The notes under the pieces are model-generated. The model saw nothing but the letters and a program-made list of their open reading frames with translations, had not been told where the DNA came from and did not search any database. The translations under genes were made by a program, and so were the position numbers. 64,000 nucleotides of DNA from Paenibacillus sp. FSL R7-0337 (lineage in GTDB: Bacteria; Bacillota; Bacilli; Paenibacillales; Paenibacillaceae), in the NCBI RefSeq assembly GCF_037969875.1, contig NZ_CP150218.1, forward strand, positions 434,001 to 498,000, written 5' to 3'. Below, piece after piece: positions 33,625 through 42,574 of this stretch. Numbering within the stretch: position 1 is the first letter of the stretch; every line of letters starts with the position of its first letter.

Positions 33625-35229
33625 GTGAAGACAGGCATCAAGAAAATATCGGCCGTTCTGTGCAGCACCGTGCTGCTGGCCGGCGTTGCAGCGGGCTGCG
33701 GCGAAAGTGACAAAGAGAGCAAAGAGACAGCCGCGCCGGAGTCGTCTAATGCAGCAAAGTCCCCTTCTGATCCTCCTGCAAAGCTTACGGTGGAGGTGTT
33801 CGACAGAGGGGTTCAGGGCCAGCCGGATCTGAATAATAATTTCTGGACGAAATATGTGAATGAGCATTTCGGCAAGCCGAATAACGCCGTTGTTGAATAC
33901 GTACCCGTTCCCCGGTCCCAGGAGGTTGATAAGCTGAACGTATTAATGGCTGCGGGCCAGGCTCCGGACATCTCCTTCACCTATGACGGGACGCTGGTCA
34001 CCCGCTTTGCCAAAAGCGACGGTCTCTACACGCTTGACGAGCTGCTGGAGAGCCACGGCCAGCAATTGAAGGCTTATCTCGGGGAGAATGTTCTCGCTTA
34101 CGGTAAATATAACGACAAGCAGGTATCGATTCCGGGTAAGCGCACCCTGCTGGCCTGGAACGGGATGTTCATCCGTAAGGATTGGCTCGACAAGCTCGGG
34201 ATGCCTCTTCCAACCAACAAAGATGAGTTATACGAGACGCTGGTGGCCTTCCGCGACAAGAATCCGGGCAATGTGAACGGCGTCATTCCCTGGGCAACGG
34301 CGGCAGCGGGCATGAACTACACGTTCGGCAACCTGGTTCAATCCTTCTGGGGCCAGATGTCAGAGGAGGAATTCGTCACCACGCCAAACTGGCTGAAGCC
34401 GGGCAACAAGGATGCGTATAAATGGCTGAACAAGCTGTATAATGAGAAGCTGATCAGCCCCGACTTTGCCCTAGACAAAACCACCAAGCAGGCGGATGCC
34501 GATGTCACCAACGGCAAGGTAGGCTTCTATGCAGCCAACTGGGATTATCCGATGACCCAGAAAATCCGTGTTCCGCTGAAGCAAAACTCGCCGGATGCCC
34601 ACTATGTTCCGGTGGATACCTTCAAGAATGCTGAAGGCAAATACCTCAAAGAGGTATATAATGAGAACGGAATCTTCTCCTTCATTCCCAAAAGCAGCAA
34701 AAACGCGGAGCTGGCGGTCAAATATCTGAACTGGATGGCGGACCCGGAGGTGATGTTCTTCCTGCAGTTTGGTGAAGAAGGCGTTCATCATACGCTGAAA
34801 GACGGCATCCCGCAAGGGATTGCACAGACCGGCGAGAAAATGCAGATGAGTAATTTGAACATGGATTATACGATGATTGTGAACGGCGCTGAGCTGGGCG
34901 ACACCGAAAAGAATGTCAAAACCTATGCCGCAGCTCTGGCCTCCGGGGATAAGCAGTATGAGGAGCTCGCGATGGAATCGTACAAAATCAATACTACAGA
35001 CGGCTACTCCTCCTTCTATTACGGGGTGCCGAACGAAGCCAATATTAAATACGGCAAGACGTTGGGCGATATGAACAAGCAGATGATTGACCGGCTGATC
35101 GTGGCCAAGGCGGCCGAGTTCGATGCCTTATACGAAAAGCTGGTGAAGGAGTATATGGACGCCGGCGGTAAGGCGGTTCAGGATGAGAATGTGAAGAACT
35201 ACAGGGAAGTCACAGCAAACACCAAATAA
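33625..35229 (+). CDS. Extracellular solute-binding lipoprotein of the sugar importer (LipO-like)
   Basis: 534-residue lipoprotein that captures the sugar. The signal peptide ends VAAGC with lipidated Cys25. The family-1 solute-binding fold follows, with the LipO-group block LNNNFWTKYVNEHFGKPNN, GQAPDISFTYD near 110, and RKDWLDKLGMPLPTNKDELY. The length (over 500) fits the LplA/LipO group, which takes up oligosaccharides rather than monosaccharides. ATG 33607 lacks a ribosome site; GTG 33625 lies after GAAAGGGTGG and gives a clean signal peptide. Neighbouring GH43 and GH127-like genes suggest arabino-oligosaccharides. Confidence 0.88.
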   Translation: MKTGIKKISAVLCSTVLLAGVAAGCGESDKESKETAAPESSNAAKSPSDPPAKLTVEVFDRGVQGQPDLNNNFWTKYVNEHFGKPNNAVVEYVPVPRSQEVDKLNVLMAAGQAPDISFTYDGTLVTRFAKSDGLYTLDELLESHGQQLKAYLGENVLAYGKYNDKQVSIPGKRTLLAWNGMFIRKDWLDKLGMPLPTNKDELYETLVAFRDKNPGNVNGVIPWATAAAGMNYTFGNLVQSFWGQMSEEEFVTTPNWLKPGNKDAYKWLNKLYNEKLISPDFALDKTTKQADADVTNGKVGFYAANWDYPMTQKIRVPLKQNSPDAHYVPVDTFKNAEGKYLKEVYNENGIFSFIPKSSKNAELAVKYLNWMADPEVMFFLQFGEEGVHHTLKDGIPQGIAQTGEKMQMSNLNMDYTMIVNGAELGDTEKNVKTYAAALASGDKQYEELAMESYKINTTDGYSSFYYGVPNEANIKYGKTLGDMNKQMIDRLIVAKAAEFDALYEKLVKEYMDAGGKAVQDENVKNYREVTANTK

Positions 35230-35240
35230 ATCTTGATATA

Positions 35241-35277
35241 CGGATAAACCACGAGGATGATAGAAGTGGTTTATCCG
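35241..35277 (+). terminator. Intercistronic hairpin after the binding-protein gene
   Basis: CGGATAAACCAC (35241-35252) pairs perfectly with GTGGTTTATCCG (35266-35277) but only a short T-rich stretch follows. It may stabilise the importer mRNA or act as a partial terminator before the two-component genes. Confidence 0.6.
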
Positions 35278-35330
35278 CATTTCGTTTACGGGGTAAGCCC
35301 AGATGAATTCACAGGTTCAGGAGGATATCC

Positions 35331-36797
35331 ATGTACAAGGTCATTATTGTAGATGATGAGTCGTGGGCGATTAGAGGGATCAGCAATGCCTTTGACTGGG
35401 AGCAGTATGGCTTTGAAATCTCGGGACAATTCACAAGTGCCTCCCAGGCGTGGGAAGCCATTGCCTTGCAGGAGCCGGATCTGGTGGTCACAGACATCCG
35501 GATGCCGGAGATTTCCGGACTCGATCTGATGAAGCGGGCCAAAGCACATGGAATAGATACTGAATTTGTCATTATAAGCGGATACGCGGAATTTGAATAC
35601 GCCCAGGAAGCGCTGCGCTTCGGGGCACTCGATTATTTCCTGAAGCCGCTTGATGTGGATATGACCGATTCGTTCCTGGCGAAGCTCGCCCTGCACTTCT
35701 CCCGGCGAAGTGCGGCGCGCAATCACCTTCTATTGGATGCGCTTACCTCGGCAGATGAAGATGAGATCAGGCGCTGCCTTCCTGCCGGCATGAATGCAGG
35801 CTGCTGCCAGGTGCTTGCTGTCCATTATGAGTCAGACAGACCGAAGCTCAGCGAACTGCTGAAGCTGGACGGGCTGCCGGTTCATCTGCTGGAGGTAGAG
35901 AACGGAGCAAGCACCCTGCTGGCGGTTCTAATCACAGAGCAGAAGAGTGAGCTTGAAGGAATTGCAGATGAATGGCCTGCGGCCGCGGGCAGTCCAGGGT
36001 TTTCTGTGGTGGGGATCAGCAGCATAGGCAGCGGGCTTAAGCAGATCGGCAAGCTGATCAAGGAAGCCGAGCTGGCGGCCTCCCGGGTATTCGTGGATGA
36101 AGCTTCCGGCGCGGTTCACTATAATCCCAAACTGCCTCTGGTGAAGCCTTGTATCGATGAGCTGCAATCTATAGTTTATGGTAATCAATACGACAGCATC
36201 GAGTCCTACACCGCGGGCTTGCAGGAGTATTTCAGGCTTCATCAGCTGGGCATGAGCGAGGTTGTCTACTTATGGAATCAGGCCGTCGGGCTTCTGAGCA
36301 GTTCTTATTCGGAGGAGCTTAGGGACATGGAGCTGGAATTCCTGAATTATGCCGAGCTGAAGGAGCGGTTCGAGGACTTGGGATCGCTGTGCAGCTTCCT
36401 GCAAGACGTTTTTACAGTACTCCGGCAAGGGAACAGCCGTGCTTTGCAGGAAGGGGATATTCTCTCCTGCTTCAACCGGATGGTCGCCTATATCGACCGG
36501 AATTACGAACAGAAGCTGTATCTGAAGGAGCTGTCGGTCCAATTTTTCATCAATCAGGTGTATTGCTGTCAATTGTTCAAGAAGAATCTGGGCAAAACTT
36601 TCTCTGAATACGTGGCCGAGCTGAGGATCAGGAAAGCCCGCGGGCTTTTGCAGCAGACAGACCTGTCCATAGAGAGCATTGCCATCCAGTCCGGGTATGT
36701 AGATTATTATTATTTCAATAAGGTGTTCAAGAAGCACTGCGGGATGACGCCCGCCAAATTCAGGAAAAGGGAAGCCGAACGGAGCCGCAGGCTATGA
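35331..36797 (+). CDS. Two-component response regulator with AraC output (YesN-like)
   Basis: 488 residues. The receiver domain (1-120) has the acidic pocket VDDE, phosphoacceptor Asp55 in VVTDIRMPE, and the conserved switch and lysine in IISGYAEFEYAQEAL and DYFLKP. A middle linker of ~260 residues follows. The C-terminal AraC double helix-turn-helix (~390-485) has LSVQFFINQVYCCQLFKKNL and GYVDYYYFNKVFKKHCGMTP. YesN-type regulators activate nearby polysaccharide genes. The overlapping kinase at 36794 is its partner; probable targets are the importer and the GH43/GH127 genes. GGAGGATAT precedes the ATG. Confidence 0.92.
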   Translation: MYKVIIVDDESWAIRGISNAFDWEQYGFEISGQFTSASQAWEAIALQEPDLVVTDIRMPEISGLDLMKRAKAHGIDTEFVIISGYAEFEYAQEALRFGALDYFLKPLDVDMTDSFLAKLALHFSRRSAARNHLLLDALTSADEDEIRRCLPAGMNAGCCQVLAVHYESDRPKLSELLKLDGLPVHLLEVENGASTLLAVLITEQKSELEGIADEWPAAAGSPGFSVVGISSIGSGLKQIGKLIKEAELAASRVFVDEASGAVHYNPKLPLVKPCIDELQSIVYGNQYDSIESYTAGLQEYFRLHQLGMSEVVYLWNQAVGLLSSSYSEELRDMELEFLNYAELKERFEDLGSLCSFLQDVFTVLRQGNSRALQEGDILSCFNRMVAYIDRNYEQKLYLKELSVQFFINQVYCCQLFKKNLGKTFSEYVAELRIRKARGLLQQTDLSIESIAIQSGYVDYYYFNKVFKKHCGMTPAKFRKREAERSRRL

Positions 36798-38617
36798 AGA
36801 CCCGCAAGGTGAAATTGAAGCATCAACTATGGCTGTTCTTTTGTTGCTCCATTGTTATATTTACTGTGATGGAATTTTACTTCTTCTTTAATTTCTCTGC
36901 GCTGACGCAAAAGAGGGCGGTCACGTATAGCAACCAGATGATTGAGCAGACCCGCCGCAAAATTGATTCTGTATTCAATGATATCCGGGTCAGCACCGGC
37001 ATTGCGGTCAACAGCAAGCTGATTCAGGAGTTCACCATAGCCGATGACGATTACAAAAGGGCGTTCGACAGCGCTCCCTATGCTCTGGATCTAATGGAAT
37101 ATATGCGGTCCTTCAATTCGTATGTGAACGGTATCATGATCAATGACCTCCAGGGAAGACGACTCTCCAGCGAGGATTCTGCAAGTGGCGATATTTTTTA
37201 TATTAACCTGTATGACAGCTTTATCCGCCCGTACAAGAACGATCCTGCGCTTCGCCAGAAGGGGAAGTTCACTGCTATTCTGAAGGATGACCGGACAGGA
37301 ACGGAACAGTTCTTCTATATTGCTCCCATTGTCGAGTCCATCGGCGGTGTTCATTTCTCACAGATTACAGGTTACTGCATGGTGATGGTCAATATGGACA
37401 AAATGCAGGGGCTGGTCGCGAATACGGAATTAACGCAGAACTCCACCTTGTCCATTCTGAATAACCGGGACGAGGTGGTTGCCTCCACCAATTCCTATGC
37501 GCGGGGCAATGTGATCAAAGATGTGCTGTCTATGGATAAGAACCATTTGCTTAACGGGATAAAATCAACGATTGACGGTAAGGAGGTTCTCATTCAGGTT
37601 AAGGGGCTGGAGCAGGCCGACGGGTGGCGTGTGGTCAGTATGATTCCGGTGCAGGAGCTGACGGCCGACATGATTCCCATGCGGAAGGTCAGCATTATGG
37701 TGGGCCTTGGTATTATTGTGAGTATGATACTTACAGGCAGCTTCTTCTTGCACAATCTGATGCGTCCCCTGATGGGACTGGTCATGGATATGAAGAAGGT
37801 GGCAGGGCGGGATAGAGGCTTCCGGATCAAAGTCCGGTTCACGAACGAGGTTGGCCTGCTGGCCCAGGATATTAACCGGATGATGGACGAGATGGACGAA
37901 ATGACCCGGGAGATGTTCAATACCCAGGCCAGACTATACGAATCCGAGCTGAGCCAGAAGCAAGCTGAGTTCTCTGCCCTGCAGAGCCAGATTAACCCCC
38001 ACTTCCTGTATAATACGCTGAATTGTATCAGCAGCATCGGACTGGAGTATGGAAGCCGGGAGATTGCCCAAATTACGTACTGCATGTCTAAGATCTTCCG
38101 CTATAGCATCAAGAAGGACGATCTTGTGCAGATCCGGGAAGAGGTGGACTGCATTCAAGCTTACATGAAGATTATTCTGATCCGCTACGAGAATAAATTT
38201 TCCTTGTCGCTTGATGTGGAGGAGAGCCTGCTTGTGCTACAGACGCCCAAGATGATTCTCCAGCCCATTGTGGAGAATTCGGTCTATCACGGGCTGGAGC
38301 GGATGGATCAGGGCGGAAGCCTTCAGATTACCGGGAGCCTGGATGAGCGCGGGGATGTGTGCTTCAGTATTATGGATACCGGCAGAGGAATGGAGCCCGA
38401 GGATCTGGCTGCCCTTCAGGCCAAGCTTGGCCAGGAGCCTAAGGAGCTTGCCTTGACCGGGCAATCGGCGCAAGGCATCGGGCTGCTGAATATTCATAAC
38501 CGGCTGCGCCATCTGTTCGGAGAAGGTTATGGACTTACCGTTGACAGCCGGTTAGGCTATGGGACAACCGTGAACGTGAAGATTCCGAAGCTGCCGGGCA
38601 GCGGAGATAGCAAGTGA
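36794..38617 (+). CDS. Sensor histidine kinase (YesM-like)
   Basis: 607-residue membrane kinase. One helix near 12-34, an extracellular sensor region (~35-300), a second helix (~303-325, MVGLGIIVSMILTGSFFL), a HAMP linker, then the LytS/YesM-type His_kinase domain with QINPHFLYNTLNCI, phosphoacceptor His403, and an ATP-binding HATPase domain (VENSVYHGLE, DTGRGM, GIGLLNIHNRL). The ATG overlaps the regulator stop (ATGA). YesM kinases sense extracellular oligosaccharide, often through a partner binding lipoprotein such as the one at 33625. Confidence 0.92.
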   Translation: MKTRKVKLKHQLWLFFCCSIVIFTVMEFYFFFNFSALTQKRAVTYSNQMIEQTRRKIDSVFNDIRVSTGIAVNSKLIQEFTIADDDYKRAFDSAPYALDLMEYMRSFNSYVNGIMINDLQGRRLSSEDSASGDIFYINLYDSFIRPYKNDPALRQKGKFTAILKDDRTGTEQFFYIAPIVESIGGVHFSQITGYCMVMVNMDKMQGLVANTELTQNSTLSILNNRDEVVASTNSYARGNVIKDVLSMDKNHLLNGIKSTIDGKEVLIQVKGLEQADGWRVVSMIPVQELTADMIPMRKVSIMVGLGIIVSMILTGSFFLHNLMRPLMGLVMDMKKVAGRDRGFRIKVRFTNEVGLLAQDINRMMDEMDEMTREMFNTQARLYESELSQKQAEFSALQSQINPHFLYNTLNCISSIGLEYGSREIAQITYCMSKIFRYSIKKDDLVQIREEVDCIQAYMKIILIRYENKFSLSLDVEESLLVLQTPKMILQPIVENSVYHGLERMDQGGSLQITGSLDERGDVCFSIMDTGRGMEPEDLAALQAKLGQEPKELALTGQSAQGIGLLNIHNRLRHLFGEGYGLTVDSRLGYGTTVNVKIPKLPGSGDSK

Positions 38618-38623
38618 GTGTCG

Positions 38624-38660
38624 AACAGGGTACCTCCGTTTAGCGGGAGGTGCCCTGTTT
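38624..38660 (+). terminator. Terminator of the importer-YesN-YesM operon
   Basis: AACAGGGTACCTCC (38624-38637) pairs with GGAGGTGCCCTGTT (38646-38659), with one G-T pair. Only three T follow, so efficiency may be moderate. Confidence 0.65.
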
Positions 38661-38718
38661 GGCTGTAAGGGAGGGCTTAGCCGCACACCGCCGCTGTAAC
38701 GGAGGGAAGCCTCTGGAT

Positions 38719-38820
38719 GATTCAGGCGGAAGGGGAAACTGAAGATTAAGATTGGAAGGTAAGAGTGAAGATTCAAGTTGGAAGGGATATGTGATGATTC
38801 AGGTGGATGTTAGCTGGGAT
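38719..38820. repeat. Intergenic tandem repeat, family D (25/26-nt half units)
   Basis: GATTCAGG/GATTAAG/GATTCAAG/GATTCAGG starts at 38719, 38744, 38770 and 38796: steps of 25, 26 and 26 nt, so two steps make 51. The unit opening CAGGCGGAAGGGGAAACTG is also present once at 39042. Confidence 0.6.
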
Positions 38821-38840
38821 GAGTTGAGCTCAAAGCTATT

Positions 38841-39040
38841 GAGCAATGAGGTGCATTAGTGCACCTGAATTCGGCGGATAATGGCTAATTGAGCTAATGA
38901 GGTGCATTAGTGCACTTGAATTCGGCGGATACCAGATATTCGGGCGAATGAGGGGTATTTGTGCACCTGATTTTGCCGAATGCAGGCAATATCCAGAAAT
39001 GAAGAGCACTAATGCACCTGAATCTGGCGAGCTCTCCCTC
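38841..39040. repeat. Intergenic tandem array, family B (four units, 51-nt pitch)
   Basis: The palindrome GTGCATTAGTGCAC is at 38851 and 38902. Its GTGCAC half recurs at 38961 and as ATGCAC at 39012. Every step is exactly 51 nt. CTGAATTCGGCGGAT follows each palindrome in the best units. Same family as 14501-14735. Confidence 0.82.
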
Positions 39041-39320
39041 TGGGACAGGCGGAAGGGGAAACTGTTGGATTTAGTCCACCTGCTGATGGAGATACGTCCG
39101 GCCAGGGCGCAGCAGGTGGATAAACAACACTTATTCAAGCCCTATTTACTTAAAGTGCCTGAATCCGTGAGCAGCAGTTGCTCTTTTTCCACTTCTTCCT
39201 CTGCAATCATCAGAAGTCGAGAAATTAAGCTGCGTTTATCCAATTATTTGTTTGCCAAGTATCTAATTGTTTGTTTCCGTACCGGGTCTGGGCTCGTCGC
39301 TGAACTGGCAGTATTTACAA

Positions 39321-39334
39321 CTAAAACGGTTACA
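39321..39334 (+). promoter_or_regulatory. Candidate cre site before the GH43 gene
   Basis: CTAAAACGGTTACA fits 12 of 14 positions of TGWAANCGNTNWCA, ~100 nt before the GH43 start. Catabolite control is plausible for an arabinan enzyme. Confidence 0.35.
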
Positions 39335-39431
39335 AAAACATTTTAAGATTGTCCATTTTTTTAATCCGTCCCGGAAGGTATTATGAGGACGCTAGGCCGA
39401 GTCATCATTCCTATGAGAAGGAGATGAAAAA

Positions 39432-42400
39432 ATGAAAGCGGTTAATTCAGCCCGGAAAGAACAGAAGTGGTCCAGAACAAGCGTCAAAGCTCTGCTGCTC
39501 AGCCTCGTGGTCCTGCTCATGCTGCCTCAGTGGGGAGGGGGCGCTGCGGCGAAAGAGTCGGGTACTAGCGCACCAGAGAGTGTAGCGGCTGCACAAGGAG
39601 GAACGAATGTGACGAATTTCTACAATGTCATCATGCAGACCGGGGCCGATCCCTGGGTATACAAGCACACGGACGGCTATTATTACAACACCTTTGTCAA
39701 TGCCAGCGGAGTTATGGTCCGTAGATCGAAGACTATTACCGGCATTGAAGCAGGCGAACGGAGTCTGGCTTGGTCGCCCGTTAAAGGAACCATGTACAGC
39801 TCCAATGTATGGGCGCCGGAGATGCATTATCTCAAGGATACGGACGGCCAGTACAAATGGTATATCTACTTCGCAGCCGATAACGGAACCAACGCCAACC
39901 ACCGCATGTATGTGCTGGAGAATGCCAGTGCCGATCCGATGAGCGGAAGCTGGACCTTCAAAGGTAAGATTACCGATGCCACGGACCGCTGGGCGATTGA
40001 CGGCACTGTGCTGAGGGTCGGTGACCAGCACTACTTCATCTGGTCCGGCTGGGAGGACACCGACGGCAGCTTTCAGAATCTGTACATCGCCAGAATGAGC
40101 AATCCATGGACGATTAGCTCGCAGCGCGTGCTCCTGTCCACGCCGGAGTATGACTGGGAGACCTCCCCCGGCCGGATTAATGAAGGCCCGCAGATTACGA
40201 TCAAGGGGAACAAGATCAATCTGGTGTACTCCGCCAACGGAAGCTGGACAGACAGCTATAGTCTCGGATTAATCACAGCCGGCACCAGTGCCGATCTGAT
40301 GAATCCCGCTTCCTGGACCAAGCGTAATCAGCCGATCTTCGCAAGCGCGAACGGTGTCTATGGCCCGGGCCATCACAGTATTGTGACTTCACCGGACGGT
40401 ACCGAGGACTGGATCATCTACCATTCCGCCCGCTGGCCGGGCTCAGGCTGGACCCGCAATGTCCGCGCGCAGAAGTTCTCCTGGAACACAGACAACACGC
40501 CGAACCTGGGAGAGCCTGTTAATCCGAACAGTCCGATAGCAATCCCATCAGGCGAGCCGGCCCGAATTCGTTATGAAGCCGAACAAGCTCTGCTTGTAAA
40601 AGATCCGGCTGGCCCTTCATCCCCAGCGGTCCGGCGCGAAAGCTCCGCCTCCGGCGGGATGAAGATTACCAACCTCGCGAACACTTTCGACTATGCCCAG
40701 TTCAATGTCAATGTGCCGGAAGCGGGCTTCTATGTGCTGTCCGTGCGTAACAGCAACGGCTCAGTGAATGCGGGTGATGCCTCTCATATCCTGTCGGTCA
40801 ACGGCGGGCCCGGAGCGTCGATGAATATCGTCTATTCCGGCGCGAACCGCTGGGGAGCCTCTACGGCGAAAATCTATCTTCAGCAGGGAGACAATGTTCT
40901 CCGCTTCTTCAAGGGGAACAATCTGGCCGACATCGACAGCCTGGATTTATCCCGGCTGAATACCTCGGAGCTGCTGTTCGGGGCTCCCGGATATACGCTG
41001 GGACTTAACGAGACCCGCAGCTTGCCCCTCTATACAGTAACAGGAACTACCTATTCTGCTGTCACGGCAGGCGTGGTCCTGACCTCGTCTGATACGAATG
41101 TAGCCGTGATTCAAGCAGGGAATCAGGTGAAGGCTGCCGGGGCAGGAAGTGCAACCATTACCGCCTCCTATAACGGCAAAACCGCAACCGCTGCAGTTAA
41201 CGTCAAAACTGATCCGAAAAGAGTGCAGTCCTTGGTGCTCACCGGGCCGGAGCCTGTGCTGATCAGCGGCCAGACCAGTTCACCGCTAAGGGTAACAGCA
41301 CATTACAACAATTATGAAGTTCAGGATGTAACCGGGAGTGCGCAGTACACCAGCAGCAATCCAGGCGTGGCGGCCATTGACCCGGCAACCCATACAGTAA
41401 GTGCTGTTCAACCGGGCACCGCTCTAATTACTGCCTCAACCGGGGGCAAGCAAGCGACCTGCCGCATAACGGTTATTGCCGCTTCAGATGCCGTTCAGGT
41501 CACAACAACACTGAAGACGCCTTCGGGAGTGGTTCCTGCACTTCCAGGAGTTGTGAATGCCGTCTACCATAATCAACCGGTGCAGGCCCAGGTGGCCGGC
41601 AGCGAGCTGGCAGGTCTGGACTTCAGTACCATTGGCACGGTTCAGATTCCTTTGACCCTCAAGATAGGCGGGCAGGAGTTCTCTTCCACGATTTCTGTAG
41701 AGGTTGTGCCGGGCTTTGGCCTGGATGAGATCGTGAATCAGCTCCGCAGCAAGCTGGCCAATAACTCCTATCCGCTTGGAAACGGGGCAGGCAATTATAG
41801 CGCTGCCAAGTATGCTGACTTCGTTGCCGCAGTGGAGCATGCAGAGGCGTTGGCGGGCAATGCGGGATTGACGCAGGCGCAGTTCAATGCAGAGCTGAAT
41901 GCACTTGCTGATGCGGAAGCCGCCCTGCTGAATTCGCTGAATACCACACAGAACGGTATAACGTATAAGGCATACCGTGATTTCTCCGGTGATACGGCAG
42001 GCAAATACCCTTATGGCATTACAACGCAGGATCTTACGAATGGCGCCGCCGCTGTGGTTCAGGAGGAAGCAGGTAATAAATTCCTGCGGCTAACCACGAC
42101 CGCGGTATCAGGCAAAGCCAACCTTTTCCTGCCTTATCTTGGGGAGGTTAGTGCTGAGGGGAATGAGCGCATCGTCATCGAATACCGTGTCCGGTTAAAC
42201 AGCAACTTCCAGTATGCCAACGGCGCAATGGTAAGAAATGATAGCGGGACCGGCAACTACTCTATGGTGACAGCGTTTGATTCCGGTAAAATCCTGGTGC
42301 AAAATGGCGGCTCCAACAAGGTCAAGGTGAGAGACTTTACGCTGGGCACATGGTATGCCATCAAAATGGTCGCCAACTGGGACGCCAAGACCTACAGCGT

Positions 42401-42554
42401 CTATATCAACAATGAAACCGTTCCGGCTGCAACAGATTTCGCCTTCCGCCATACTGGCGGCAGCACATTGACCGGACAGCTGTTCGGCGTTGACGGCTAC
42501 GCGAACGCGTCTATCGACTTCGACGACTTCAAGGTCAGTGTTACCGGAGATTAA
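39432..42554 (+). CDS. Secreted multidomain GH43 arabinan/xylan-active glycosidase
   Basis: 1040-residue exported enzyme. Signal peptide ~1-37. GH43 five-bladed propeller ~60-375 with the catalytic trio visible: Asp73 (GADPWVYK), Asp190 (RWAIDGTVL) and Glu251 (INEGPQI); GPGHHSIVTSPDG carries the metal-site His. A CBM6-like sandwich (~378-510, IRYEAEQALLV to ADIDSLDLSR), two Big_2-like Ig modules (~515-690), another Ig-like module (~690-765), a FIVAR-like helical segment (~765-840) and a C-terminal concanavalin-like module complete it. Substrate choice between arabinan and arabinoxylan is not fixed by these motifs. GAGAAGGAG precedes the ATG. The GH127-like gene follows after 20 nt. Confidence 0.9.
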   Translation: MKAVNSARKEQKWSRTSVKALLLSLVVLLMLPQWGGGAAAKESGTSAPESVAAAQGGTNVTNFYNVIMQTGADPWVYKHTDGYYYNTFVNASGVMVRRSKTITGIEAGERSLAWSPVKGTMYSSNVWAPEMHYLKDTDGQYKWYIYFAADNGTNANHRMYVLENASADPMSGSWTFKGKITDATDRWAIDGTVLRVGDQHYFIWSGWEDTDGSFQNLYIARMSNPWTISSQRVLLSTPEYDWETSPGRINEGPQITIKGNKINLVYSANGSWTDSYSLGLITAGTSADLMNPASWTKRNQPIFASANGVYGPGHHSIVTSPDGTEDWIIYHSARWPGSGWTRNVRAQKFSWNTDNTPNLGEPVNPNSPIAIPSGEPARIRYEAEQALLVKDPAGPSSPAVRRESSASGGMKITNLANTFDYAQFNVNVPEAGFYVLSVRNSNGSVNAGDASHILSVNGGPGASMNIVYSGANRWGASTAKIYLQQGDNVLRFFKGNNLADIDSLDLSRLNTSELLFGAPGYTLGLNETRSLPLYTVTGTTYSAVTAGVVLTSSDTNVAVIQAGNQVKAAGAGSATITASYNGKTATAAVNVKTDPKRVQSLVLTGPEPVLISGQTSSPLRVTAHYNNYEVQDVTGSAQYTSSNPGVAAIDPATHTVSAVQPGTALITASTGGKQATCRITVIAASDAVQVTTTLKTPSGVVPALPGVVNAVYHNQPVQAQVAGSELAGLDFSTIGTVQIPLTLKIGGQEFSSTISVEVVPGFGLDEIVNQLRSKLANNSYPLGNGAGNYSAAKYADFVAAVEHAEALAGNAGLTQAQFNAELNALADAEAALLNSLNTTQNGITYKAYRDFSGDTAGKYPYGITTQDLTNGAAAVVQEEAGNKFLRLTTTAVSGKANLFLPYLGEVSAEGNERIVIEYRVRLNSNFQYANGAMVRNDSGTGNYSMVTAFDSGKILVQNGGSNKVKVRDFTLGTWYAIKMVANWDAKTYSVYINNETVPAATDFAFRHTGGSTLTGQLFGVDGYANASIDFDDFKVSVTGD

Positions 42555-42574
42555 GCAGCGGAGGGATAGACAAC

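Larger units (their letters stand above)
38618..39431. other. Long intergenic region with repeats, no gene
   Basis: 814 nt holding a terminator (38624-38660), family D repeats (38719-38820), a four-unit 51-nt array (family B, 38841-39040), a single family D-like segment near 39042 (CAGGCGGAAGGGGAAACTG) and a candidate cre site at 39321. Open frames through this stretch read the repeats and are not called. Confidence 0.7.

Noticed and set aside
38841..39040. CRISPR-like regular repeats
   Set aside because: Units are contiguous with drift across their whole length, there are no unique spacers, and no cas genes are nearby.
38897..39346. 149-codon open frame through the repeat array
   Set aside because: It reads the 51-nt units (a multiple of three keeps the frame open), has no ribosome site, and the opposite strand gives a similar repetitive frame.
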